This document shows, piece after piece, positions 16,159 through 22,672 of a stretch of DNA of 24,960 nt. The notes beneath the pieces were generated by a model. That model saw nothing but the letters and a program-made list of their open reading frames with translations, was not told the origin of the DNA and made no database searches. The stretch lies in NCBI GenBank assembly GCA_020444005.1, contig JAHLLU010000003.1:1-24960 (forward strand), written 5' to 3'. Every line of letters starts with the position of its first letter. Position 1 is the stretch's first letter. This stretch comes from an archaeon. GTDB lineage: Archaea > Thermoproteota > Bathyarchaeia > TCS64. The position numbers were made by a program, and so were the translations under genes.

Positions 16159-16463
16159 TTCAGCCTCCGTAGTTCCCGCGCATCAGTGGTCTCAAACTGC
16201 TTGTACGCGTTAACTATCAACGCTAAGCCGACCGCAACGACACAACCACCGGCAACTATGCTCATAAATACAAAGCTCTGACCCAATGGGTCTACATAGC
16301 CTGCGGCAGCTCGTTGAGCCGCGAAGTATATGAACGTAAAGTTCGCCGCGTTTAGTATCATCTCGATGCCGAGGAGAATCCGTATCATGTTACTCTTACT
16401 GATGCAATAAATCCCAATTGAGAATAATGCGAAAGCTGTTCCCAGCCATATTGTTGGATCCAT
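16152..16463 (-). CDS. nuoK: NuoK-type membrane subunit
   Basis: This 103-residue protein has three hydrophobic helices. LLGIEMILNAANFTFIYFA carries the conserved Glu of NuoK helix 2; the first helix is preceded by MDPTIWLGTAFALFSIGIY. Length and position between J and the antiporter-like subunits match complex I and Fpo. K sits in the membrane next to H and J and helps link the redox module to the pumps. The ATG overlaps the TAA of J2 by one base. Confidence 0.92.
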   Translation of the reverse strand: MDPTIWLGTAFALFSIGIYCISKSNMIRILLGIEMILNAANFTFIYFAAQRAAAGYVDPLGQSFVFMSIVAGGCVVAVGLALIVNAYKQFETTDARELRRLKW

Positions 16464-16735
16464 TATTGCTTCATCTCCTCCCTTAATAGTGCTAGACAGC
16501 AGATCGCTGTTGTGAATAGAACGAGGGTCTGGAAAGTAAGGTCCATACCTCTAAAGTCCCATAGGAACCCGCTCATCGCGCTTCCTATCTCCGCGCCCGG
16601 TTGTGTTGGTATCATTTCACTGTGTGCCATTGTTGTATATGGGAAAGGCTCACTGAGTACGACCATCATCAATGCTGCGAAGAGAAGAACCGCCACGGCG
16701 ACTCCAGCCGCTTTACCGACAGTAGATTCACTCAT
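16463..16735 (-). CDS. C-terminal half of split NuoJ (J2)
   Basis: This small membrane protein of about 90 residues has a first helix GKAAGVAVAVLLFAALMMVVL and a last one LTFQTLVLFTTAICCLALLREE, the latter like the C-terminal helix of NuoJ. In Methanosarcina Fpo the J subunit is likewise encoded as two genes. The start was chosen at ATG 16735 because GAGAGGTGA lies just upstream; the GTG at 16742-16744 falls within that site. It overlaps the end of J1 and the start of K, so the three are translationally coupled. Confidence 0.78.
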   Translation of the reverse strand: MSESTVGKAAGVAVAVLLFAALMMVVLSEPFPYTTMAHSEMIPTQPGAEIGSAMSGFLWDFRGMDLTFQTLVLFTTAICCLALLREEMKQ

Positions 16736-16976
16736 TTTGGTCACCTCTCACAAACATGATTACGGAGACGAAGAGAACGACTATTGCCCCACCATAGATG
16801 AGCATCTGGAACAACCCCACGTATGGGGCATACATTGTCCAGTACAGTCCGCCGAGACAGACACACATACCACCCAAACTCAGGGCCGCATAGAGTGTCT
16901 TTTTCATACCGGCGGTCATCAATGCGAAGGCAAGAGTCGAGGCGATAAGTACATATTGAACTATTTCTGACGCCAA
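16728..16976 (-). CDS. N-terminal half of split NuoJ (J1)
   Basis: This membrane protein has three hydrophobic segments; YVGLFQMLIYGGAIVVLFVSVIMF matches the NuoJ third-helix signature (QxxxYxGAxxVLFxFxxM), the helix whose pi-bulge moves during complex I turnover. The frame opens at ATG 17045, but that lies upstream of a TATA box. A TTG at 16976 with GGGGAG 5 bases upstream fits better and gives about 82 residues. It is the first gene of the minus-strand operon and divergent from the A gene. Confidence 0.8.
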   Translation of the reverse strand: MASEIVQYVLIASTLAFALMTAGMKKTLYAALSLGGMCVCLGGLYWTMYAPYVGLFQMLIYGGAIVVLFVSVIMFVRGDQNE

Positions 16977-17021
16977 TGCAACTCCCCTAATCTTGAATCG
17001 CTTACCTATCTCCGTACTCAC

Positions 17022-17030
17022 TATAAAAAT
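17022..17030 (-). promoter_or_regulatory. TATA box of the membrane-arm operon
   Basis: TATAAAAAT on the plus strand reads ATTTTTATA on the minus strand, about 50 bp from the TTG start of J1. Initiation near 17000 would give a leader of about 24 nt containing the GGGGAG ribosome-binding site (16982-16987). Confidence 0.45.
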
Positions 17031-17129
17031 TTCGCTCCTAAACACGGCATATTTTAAACCTTTAGGGAAAAAATAATGTTATTTTTAGGCAGTAAAAATA
17101 TCAAGTATTTACAATAAATGCTAGTGGAA

Positions 17130-17164
17130 ATACCAAACTATGGTATATTACCAAATTACCGGTA
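17130..17164. promoter_or_regulatory. Candidate operator with TACC/GGTA half-sites
   Basis: A perfect inverted repeat ATACCA-N5-TGGTAT (17130-17146) is followed by TTACC and an 8-bp palindrome TACCGGTA (17157-17164). The elements lie in the shared upstream region of the two divergent operons, just upstream of the TATA-like box of the plus-strand operon. They look like a binding site for a dimeric regulator; no regulator gene is seen in the window. Confidence 0.4.
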
Positions 17165-17177
17165 TCCTCTGTAAATC

Positions 17178-17184
17178 TTTTTAA
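17178..17184 (+). promoter_or_regulatory. TATA-like box of the plus-strand hydrogenase operon
   Basis: TTTTTAA lies about 37 bp upstream of the TTG at 17218, which predicts initiation near 17207 and a short leader with GAGGT (17206-17210). Confidence 0.4.
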
Positions 17185-17217
17185 GTGCTGACTTTACGCT
17201 ATGTTGAGGTACAAGGT

Positions 17218-17556
17218 TTGCTGGTAGGTCTATCAGGATTTACTATTATTATGGGCCTAGCATTAATTGTCGCGCTGTTTATTCTGGGAGTGGGTAGAGA
17301 AGTTTCGCCCAAGAGCCCAGATACAGTAGGCAAGCTAGCCCCATATGCATGTGGAGAACCTGTGCCAGCTACTAAGGTTAGGATGAATGTAGAGAACTTC
17401 TTCATCTATGCTGTATATTTCATGATATTCGACGTAATGGGTTTCGTACTCGCTACAACAGTATCACAGCCAGTGAACTTACTCCTACCCTTGTTCTATG
17501 CTGGTGCCGGCATAATCTCCATTGCTATTCTAATATTCAGCTGGAGGGAGCATTAA
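17218..17556 (+). CDS. nuoA: NuoA/FpoA-type membrane subunit
   Basis: This membrane protein of about 112 residues has three hydrophobic helices. The loop after helix 1 has SPKSPDTVGKLAPYACGEPV, matching NuoA (YECG) including the conserved Cys, followed by VRMNVENFFIYAVYFMIFDV. The usual FDxE is changed to FDVM and the LxPW end is absent. The frame also opens at a GTG (17185) with no ribosome-binding site and inside the promoter; the TTG at 17218 has GAGGT 7 bases upstream and gives the length of FpoA. A NuoA subunit is a complex I/Fpo feature; Ech and Hyc hydrogenase operons have no gene recognised as nuoA. Its stop abuts the next ATG. Confidence 0.8.
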   Translation: MLVGLSGFTIIMGLALIVALFILGVGREVSPKSPDTVGKLAPYACGEPVPATKVRMNVENFFIYAVYFMIFDVMGFVLATTVSQPVNLLLPLFYAGAGIISIAILIFSWREH

Positions 17557-17976
17557 ATGAGCTTAGTCACATGGGCCAGAACAAGGTCTCCATGGTTGAT
17601 TCACTTTAACGCTGGTGCATGTAACGCCTGCGACATTGAGGTCGTAGCCGCGTTGACTCCTAGGTTCGATGTAGAGCGTTTCGGAGCACTGCTAAAAGGA
17701 ACACCAAGACACGCAGATGTCATGGTGGTTTCGGGCAGCGTCCCACGCAAGATCAGAAAAAGACTACAAAGAATCTATGAACAGATGCCAGCGCCAAAGT
17801 TCGTGGTTGCCGTAGGAAGCTGTGCAATAAGCGGAGGAGTATTCCAGGAATGCTACAACACCATGGATGGAGTTGACAAGTTCATTCCGGTAAATGCATA
17901 TATCCCAGGATGCCCGCCGAAGCCTGAAGCTATACTTGACGGCGTAGTGAAGCTCTTGATGAGCGCAGGATACTAG
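17557..17976 (+). CDS. Group 4 [NiFe]-hydrogenase small subunit (NuoB homologue)
   Basis: This 139-residue protein binds one [4Fe-4S] cluster next to the NiFe site. The ligands are C22 and C25 (GACNACDIEV), C89 (GSCAISGG) and C119 (PGCPPKP). The first pair is CxxC followed by D-I-E, the form in HycG and Ech-type hydrogenases; complex I NuoB has two adjacent cysteines there. The protein is short and lacks the medial and distal clusters of group 1 small subunits, as expected for group 4. GGAGG precedes the ATG. It sits between A and C in the plus-strand operon and would form the electron path from NuoI to the large subunit, at the cytoplasmic side. Confidence 0.93.
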   Translation: MSLVTWARTRSPWLIHFNAGACNACDIEVVAALTPRFDVERFGALLKGTPRHADVMVVSGSVPRKIRKRLQRIYEQMPAPKFVVAVGSCAISGGVFQECYNTMDGVDKFIPVNAYIPGCPPKPEAILDGVVKLLMSAGY

Positions 17977-17986
17977 GGGGAATTTA

Positions 17987-18472
17987 ATGAGCTTAGAAGA
18001 ACAACAAGAATTTCTAGACAGCCTAGGTGAACTCGGTGTAACCGAGGCAAGGTTACAGAGACTTAACGCTGCATATGCGAGAACTACTCGGGAGAATCTT
18101 CTCAAAGTCGTGGAGCACTTGAAGAACGAGGGCTTTGTTCATATCACCACAATCACAGCTGTTGACATGATCGAAAACTACGATATTGTCTACCATCTAC
18201 GGAACTATGGATACGCGCTTAACCTAAAAGTCGCGGTTCCAAAAGATGATCCGAAAATACCCAGCATAACGGGAGTATTACCAGGAGCAACCCTGTACGA
18301 GAGAGAAGTAAACGATCTGATGGGCGTATTCCCAGAGGGCCACCCTAACCCAGCTAGACTAATACTAGACTATGACTGGCCAGAAGGGTTACACCCACTG
18401 AGAAAAGAGAACTCCATCCAGTCTCTCCGTGAAAAAGCAGACAAAGCAATAGAGGAAATGGAAGATGAGTGA
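17987..18472 (+). CDS. nuoC: NuoC-like subunit (30 kDa type) of the hydrogenase
   Basis: This 161-residue cytoplasmic protein ends with the NuoC signature: YEREVNDLMGVFPEGHPN, then WPEGLHPLRKE. This segment contacts the large subunit in complex I and group 4 hydrogenases. It is shorter than bacterial NuoC (about 200), like FpoC and EchD. GGGGG precedes the ATG. The last 8 bases overlap the start of the large-subunit gene. It has no cofactor motif and a structural role is expected. Confidence 0.9.
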   Translation: MSLEEQQEFLDSLGELGVTEARLQRLNAAYARTTRENLLKVVEHLKNEGFVHITTITAVDMIENYDIVYHLRNYGYALNLKVAVPKDDPKIPSITGVLPGATLYEREVNDLMGVFPEGHPNPARLILDYDWPEGLHPLRKENSIQSLREKADKAIEEMEDE

Positions 18473-19646
18473 TAGACAGTTTGTAATCCCAATTGGTCCA
18501 CAGCACCCAGCACTAAAGGAGCCTGAGAGCTTCTACTTCACTGTTGACGGCGAGACAGTCATTGACGTCGAGCCAAGAATTGGTTACAACCACCGTGGCA
18601 TAGAGAAAGCCATGGAGGTACGTAACTATACACAGAACCTATACATCACAGAAAGGGTCTGCGGAATTTGCAGTAACGCCCACCAGACAGCCTACACAGG
18701 CTCAGTCGAGGAAGCTGGCGGAATAGAGATACCAGAGCGTGCAAAATACATCAGAGTTTTCGTGCAGGAGCTTGAAAGACTTCACAGTCACCTACTGTGG
18801 CTGGGAGTAGCAGCACACGAGATCGGGTTTGACACACTGTTCTACTATGTCTGGAGAGACAGAGAGATTGTGATGAACCTTCTCGAAGAAATCAGCGGCA
18901 ACCGCTGTAACTACGCTATGCCCACCATCGGCGGCGTCAGAAGAGACTTGAACAAGGATAACTTCCCAAGATGGCACAAACTAGTTGACACCATATACGA
19001 GAGAACCGAGTACTACATCAAAATAGCATCAACAGAACAAACCATACTAGACAGAGCCATCGGCGTAGGATACCTAGGCAAGAGCGACATGATAAAGCTC
19101 AGCGGCGCAGGACCCAACGCAAGATGCAGCGGAGTCCCCTGTGACATCAGGAAGACCACTCCATACCTAGTTTACGACCAACTCGACTTCGAGCACATAG
19201 TCGTAGACAACGGTGACGTACTTGGCCAAGTCCTAGTAAGAGCCCTAGAGGTATTGGAGAGCTGCAAGATACTCAAACAAGTAATGGACACCATCCCAGA
19301 AGGAGAAATCAAGACAAAGTTCGGTCCACTCAACAAAGTCGCAGAGGGAGAAGCCGCCTACCTAGTAGAAGCACAGAGAGGAGAGCTAATCCACTACACA
19401 ATAAGTGATGGCAAAAACATGCCTTTCAGACACAAGATCAGGGCACCCACAATGGCAAACCTACCAAGTCTCGTTGAGAGACTCAAAGGAGGATACATCG
19501 CGGACATACCCATTGTCTTGGCTGGAATCGACCCATGCTTCAGCTGTACTGACAGAATGGTCTTCTACGATGAAGGCAAAGACAAGTCATGGAGTTGGGA
19601 CGAGACTCAACTTCGGAAATACCGAAAGGAGTGGTTTGAAAAGTGA
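18465..19646 (+). CDS. Group 4 [NiFe]-hydrogenase catalytic large subunit (NuoD homologue)
   Basis: This 393-residue protein is homologous to NuoD/FpoD but keeps both NiFe-binding motifs. L1 is E63-R-V-C66-G-I-C69-S-N-A-H73; L2 is D356-P-C358-F-S-C361-T-D-R364. Complex I and Fpo have lost these cysteines. The start (IPIGPQHPALKEP, then GYNHRGIEKAM) is also hydrogenase-like, and the Tyr that binds quinone in Nqo4 aligns with Gly67. It should therefore catalyse H2 formation or uptake, not quinone or methanophenazine reduction. The 29 residues after R364 look like a C-terminal peptide removed during maturation, as in HycE, and a HycI-like protease gene lies about 1.5 kb downstream. It overlaps C by 8 bp and the H gene by 4 bp. 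Confidence 0.95.
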   Translation: MSDRQFVIPIGPQHPALKEPESFYFTVDGETVIDVEPRIGYNHRGIEKAMEVRNYTQNLYITERVCGICSNAHQTAYTGSVEEAGGIEIPERAKYIRVFVQELERLHSHLLWLGVAAHEIGFDTLFYYVWRDREIVMNLLEEISGNRCNYAMPTIGGVRRDLNKDNFPRWHKLVDTIYERTEYYIKIASTEQTILDRAIGVGYLGKSDMIKLSGAGPNARCSGVPCDIRKTTPYLVYDQLDFEHIVVDNGDVLGQVLVRALEVLESCKILKQVMDTIPEGEIKTKFGPLNKVAEGEAAYLVEAQRGELIHYTISDGKNMPFRHKIRAPTMANLPSLVERLKGGYIADIPIVLAGIDPCFSCTDRMVFYDEGKDKSWSWDETQLRKYRKEWFEK

Positions 19647-20653
19647 ACCCAATCTTAACAGCTATCCAGGTGCTATTGTTCCCTGGTCTCTCTTTCATAT
19701 TAAGCTACACACTTTACGCGGAGTGGCTTAGCAGAAAAACAGTGGCACGTCTCCAGAACAGGACAGGTCCACTGCACACAGGCTGGCAGGGAATCCTTCA
19801 GCCTATCGCGGATTATATCAAATTACTGGTGAAAGAAGACATCACCCCAGCAGCAGCTGAGGCAACGGTCTTCAACATTGTACCAGTCTTCATATTCGCC
19901 ATCCCATTAGCAGCTACATTCTTGATTCCAATACAGAGTATAACAACACTTTGGGGATACGAGCCTGTAGCAGCCTTTGAGGGCGACTTGATCATGGTTC
20001 TATTCCTCATGAGCCTAACCGTACTTGCGGTCTTCTTGGCGGGATGGAGTAGCGGCAACCTCTTCGGAGCAGTCGGAGCCACAAGGGTTGCATTCATGAT
20101 GTTAGCTTACGAGATTCCACTCGGACTCGTGGCAATCAGCCCAGCCATAATGGCAAGGAGCCTCAGCATCGTAAAAATTGTAGACTGGCAAGTAGCCAGC
20201 GTACAGAGTTTCCTAGCAAACCCAACTCTACCCGGGTTCCTACTCGGAGTAGTACTGTTCATAGGATTCGCGATCTATACAGTCTGTTTATTGGCAGAAC
20301 TTGAGATGCGTCCATTCGACATGAGTGAGGCGGAGACAGAGATCGTCCACGGATGGCAAGTAGAGTACAGCGGCGTAAAACTAGCGCTACTAAACAGCGG
20401 ACACGACGTAAAAATGGTCTTAGCAGCAGGACTACTGACAAGCCTTTACCTCGGCGGTCCAGTTGGACCAATCCTACCTCCAGTAGTCTGGTTCATCATA
20501 AAGACCAGTTTCTGCGTACTCATCCTAAGTAACCTAAGCGCATTATTCGCCCGTTTCAGGATCGACCAGATGGTTACGGGAGCATGGAAATACCTTGTCC
20601 CACTAGCAGTACTACAGGTTATGGCGACAGTTGCCCTATCAGGAGTGATCTAA
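19643..20653 (+). CDS. nuoH: NuoH/FpoH-type membrane subunit
   Basis: This 336-residue polytopic protein links the redox module to the membrane arm. Diagnostic stretches are VARLQNRTGPLHTGWQGILQ near the N-terminus and AELEMRPFDMSEAETEIVHG with EYSGVKLAL, the acid-rich loop of NuoH. Length is between NuoH (325) and Fpo/Ech homologues. The GTG start overlaps the TGA of the large-subunit gene (GTGA), indicating coupled translation. In hydrogenases of group 4 the same subunit (EchB/HycD/MbhM) has no quinone function. Confidence 0.93.
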   Translation: MNPILTAIQVLLFPGLSFILSYTLYAEWLSRKTVARLQNRTGPLHTGWQGILQPIADYIKLLVKEDITPAAAEATVFNIVPVFIFAIPLAATFLIPIQSITTLWGYEPVAAFEGDLIMVLFLMSLTVLAVFLAGWSSGNLFGAVGATRVAFMMLAYEIPLGLVAISPAIMARSLSIVKIVDWQVASVQSFLANPTLPGFLLGVVLFIGFAIYTVCLLAELEMRPFDMSEAETEIVHGWQVEYSGVKLALLNSGHDVKMVLAAGLLTSLYLGGPVGPILPPVVWFIIKTSFCVLILSNLSALFARFRIDQMVTGAWKYLVPLAVLQVMATVALSGVI

Positions 20654-20654
20654 G

Positions 20655-21038
20655 ATGGCAATGGAGAGAGAACTAGTCAAGAACGCTTTCAGAAAACCAG
20701 CCACACTAATCTACCCATTCGAGAAACCCGAAATCCCAGAAGGACTCAGGGGAAAACACGAATACGAGCAGGAGAAGTGTATCGGATGTGGACTCTGTGC
20801 AAGAGTCTGCCCAAGCTTCGCTATCGAGATTATGGGTGGTCCCGGTCCAAAAATGACTGGACTAAAGATTGACCTAGGTATGTGTCTATTCTGTGGACAA
20901 TGTGAAGAGGTTTGTCCAAGGGACTGCCTACGGTTGACCACTGAGTACGAGCTTGCTGTCTTGAACAAGGAAGACGGTATTCTAAATTTTCCAAGGGAGC
21001 CCCCGGCACCAAAGCCAGCTCCTAAGAAAGAAGAATAA
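20655..21038 (+). CDS. nuoI: NuoI-type subunit with two [4Fe-4S] clusters
   Basis: This 127-residue protein has two ferredoxin-type clusters: C42-x2-C45-x2-C48-x3-C52 (CIGCGLCARVCP) and C77-x2-C80-x2-C83-x3-C87 (CLFCGQCEEVCP). It passes electrons between the donor or acceptor and the small subunit. The C-terminus is a short Pro/Lys-rich tail (PAPKPAPKKEE). It is the last gene of the plus-strand operon; no NADH- or F420-oxidising subunit follows, so a soluble ferredoxin is the likely partner (inference). GGAGTGA precedes the ATG. Confidence 0.94.
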   Translation: MAMERELVKNAFRKPATLIYPFEKPEIPEGLRGKHEYEQEKCIGCGLCARVCPSFAIEIMGGPGPKMTGLKIDLGMCLFCGQCEEVCPRDCLRLTTEYELAVLNKEDGILNFPREPPAPKPAPKKEE

Positions 21039-21039
21039 A

Positions 21040-21078
21040 ACCCCTCTTTTTAACTAATTTTATAATATTTTTCTGATT
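21040..21078 (+). terminator. T-rich terminator of the plus-strand hydrogenase operon
   Basis: CCCTCTTTTT followed by further T-runs (TTTTATAATATTTTTC) starts just after the NuoI stop and lies between two convergent genes. This is typical of archaeal oligo-T termination. Confidence 0.5.
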
Positions 21079-21104
21079 GAAATAGGCAACTAACCCATTA
21101 GAAG

Positions 21105-21587
21105 CTATTCTGAGAGTATTTGGTATAGGGTATTTGACACAGAAACCGCCGCGGCTTCAAGAGGCTCCGTCATAGGGTCACCTAATCCAATAGACATAGG
21201 CTGAATCCCAAGCAACAGGACATCTACTCCCAAGGACTTTTCGATATATGTTATGAAAATAGTCAAAGGTAGACTATGGGTTGAGATAGCTTGGCCCCCA
21301 ATATGTTCAGCTGTGATTAGCTTCGTTTCTCCAGGAGCACCTCTGAAGTTAGCTGCGTCAACCATCAACACGTGAGTGGGTTTGAACTCCTCTACTTTGC
21401 CTGTGAATGCCTCTGGTACGGACTCGGTGTTCAGGGCAAGTACATCGTCTAGTGGTTTTTCTTCAAGTAGTTCAATGATTCTTGGACCTACTGCATCATC
21501 TCCCCTGATGGGGTTTCCTACACCTACGATAACTACTCGTCTTGGTTTTGCTCCAAAGTATTCTCTGAGTCCTTGCTCAAGCGACAT
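21105..21587 (-). CDS. hycI: HycI-type [NiFe]-hydrogenase maturation protease
   Basis: This 160-residue endopeptidase removes the C-terminal peptide of the hydrogenase large subunit after nickel insertion. Motifs are GVGNPIRGDDAVGP (22-35), NTESVPE, MVDAANF, STHSLPL, and GIQP with PMTEP. The nickel-sensing residues of E. coli HycI (D16, D62, H90) correspond to D31, D77 and H104. The match to HycI is closer than to group 1 proteases, which fits the group 4 hydrogenase next door. It is convergent with the hydrogenase operon and has its own TATA box (21611-21618) 27 bp before the ATG, with no ribosome-binding site, so it is probably leaderless. Confidence 0.93.
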   Translation of the reverse strand: MSLEQGLREYFGAKPRRVVIVGVGNPIRGDDAVGPRIIELLEEKPLDDVLALNTESVPEAFTGKVEEFKPTHVLMVDAANFRGAPGETKLITAEHIGGQAISTHSLPLTIFITYIEKSLGVDVLLLGIQPMSIGLGDPMTEPLEAAAVSVSNTLYQILSE

Positions 21588-21610
21588 ATCGCAGAATCAG
21601 GTTTCGTTTG

Positions 21611-21618
21611 ATAAAAAG
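21611..21618 (-). promoter_or_regulatory. TATA box of the maturation protease gene
   Basis: CTTTTTAT on the minus strand is centred about 27 bp upstream of the ATG at 21587. Confidence 0.5.
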
Positions 21619-21633
21619 AATTTGAAAAGAGGA

Positions 21634-22575
21634 TTAGAGCTGTGATGCTACCTGATCTTTGAACAGGGCTAGCATCTCTGCGTTTTCCTTGATGGTCTTG
21701 CTTGGGCGAACGTTTATGATGCTCATGTTCATACCCAAGTCCATGGCTTTATGCCATTTCTCGATCAAGACCTCTGGTGTACCTATGAAATCGTACTCAC
21801 GAGCAACCTTGATGTCGGTGCCACGCGCCTTCCACTTCTGTAGAGTATCCTCATACTCAGCCTTGTTCTTCATCAGGTAAACGCTTGGAGCGAAGCCGCT
21901 AATGAAGACATCATCAACAGTCTTCCCTAGTTTCTCAAGATTCTTGTGATAGATTCCAAGGATACGCGCTATGTTCTGTAGGTTTCCTGAAGCGTTGATT
22001 CCATCAGCGTATTTGGCTGTGATCTTAATCATCCGTGGCTGCCTTGCACCAACACTGATCCTGAATGGTTTCTGGACTGGCTGTGGTACGTTTGCTGCTT
22101 CTTTGAGTTTCCAATATTTCCCATCATAGCTGAATAACTCATTATGAAGCATCCCCTTCACTATCTCAACGGATTCCTTGAGCCTGCTCACACGCTCACC
22201 AGCGCTAGGCATACCTCTTCCCTTCTCCATGAGGTCATATCCAAGGTACTCTGGCTCATTCCACCCTGCACCGAGGATGAACTCGTATCTTCCACCAGTC
22301 ATCTGGTCCAGTGTAGCTACTGATTTAGCTAGATACGCTGGATTCCTTAGACTGTTGAATAATGTAATGTGGCCTATTCTGATCTTTTTAGTCTCTACAC
22401 CGAGCCCAGTCATAGTGGTCCATGCTTCCCAGTAGGGCTCCTTACGGTCTCCAGATAGCCCTTCCACGTGGTCGTTTAGGAATACGCCATAGTAGTCTAG
22501 TTTCTCGGCTGCTTTGGTTAGTTCAAGCATCTTGGGGTATGTTTGAGCTCCCCTTACATAAACTCCGAATTTCAT
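21634..22575 (-). CDS. LLM-class (luciferase-like) oxidoreductase, probably F420-dependent
   Basis: This 313-residue TIM-barrel protein of the luciferase-like family has the N-terminal strand MKFGVYVRGAQTYPKMLELTKAAEKLDYYGVFLNDH, the RIGHITLFNSLRNPAYLAKSVATLDQMTGGR motif, and GAGWNEPEYLGYD. Archaeal members generally use coenzyme F420, close to methylene-H4MPT reductase and F420-dependent alcohol or sugar dehydrogenases; FMN use cannot be excluded. The substrate is not evident. A TATA box (22599-22606) lies 27 bp upstream of the ATG without a ribosome-binding site, so it is probably leaderless. It is divergent from the MFS gene. Confidence 0.88.
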   Translation of the reverse strand: MKFGVYVRGAQTYPKMLELTKAAEKLDYYGVFLNDHVEGLSGDRKEPYWEAWTTMTGLGVETKKIRIGHITLFNSLRNPAYLAKSVATLDQMTGGRYEFILGAGWNEPEYLGYDLMEKGRGMPSAGERVSRLKESVEIVKGMLHNELFSYDGKYWKLKEAANVPQPVQKPFRISVGARQPRMIKITAKYADGINASGNLQNIARILGIYHKNLEKLGKTVDDVFISGFAPSVYLMKNKAEYEDTLQKWKARGTDIKVAREYDFIGTPEVLIEKWHKAMDLGMNMSIINVRPSKTIKENAEMLALFKDQVASQL

Positions 22576-22598
22576 GGGTGTATTCCACAGGTGATGCC

Positions 22599-22633
22599 AT
22601 TTAAACGATGCCTCTACTGGGAAGCCATATATC
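22599..22633. promoter_or_regulatory. Divergent promoters of the LLM oxidoreductase and MFS genes
   Basis: GTTTAAAT on the minus strand (22599-22606) serves the oxidoreductase. CATATATC on the plus strand (22626-22633) is about 43 bp upstream of the GTG of the transporter gene. Confidence 0.45.
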
Positions 22634-22672
22634 AGATTGACTCATCAGTACTCTGGTTACTGGGGAATTACT

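Noticed and set aside
16512..16970. 152-codon open frame on the plus strand
   Set aside because: It is antisense to the J1 and J2 genes, which have clear membrane-subunit signatures, coupled overlaps and ribosome-binding sites.
17185..17217. GTG at 17185 as the start of the NuoA gene
   Set aside because: It has no ribosome-binding site and directly follows the TATA-like box; the TTG at 17218 has GAGGT upstream and gives the family's usual length. Not fully excluded.
9509..21038. Reading the cluster as an ordinary Fpo/NuoA-N complex I
   Set aside because: The D subunit keeps both NiFe cysteine pairs, the B subunit has CxxC instead of adjacent cysteines, no E/F/G or FpoF/O gene is present, and a HycI-type protease lies next to it.
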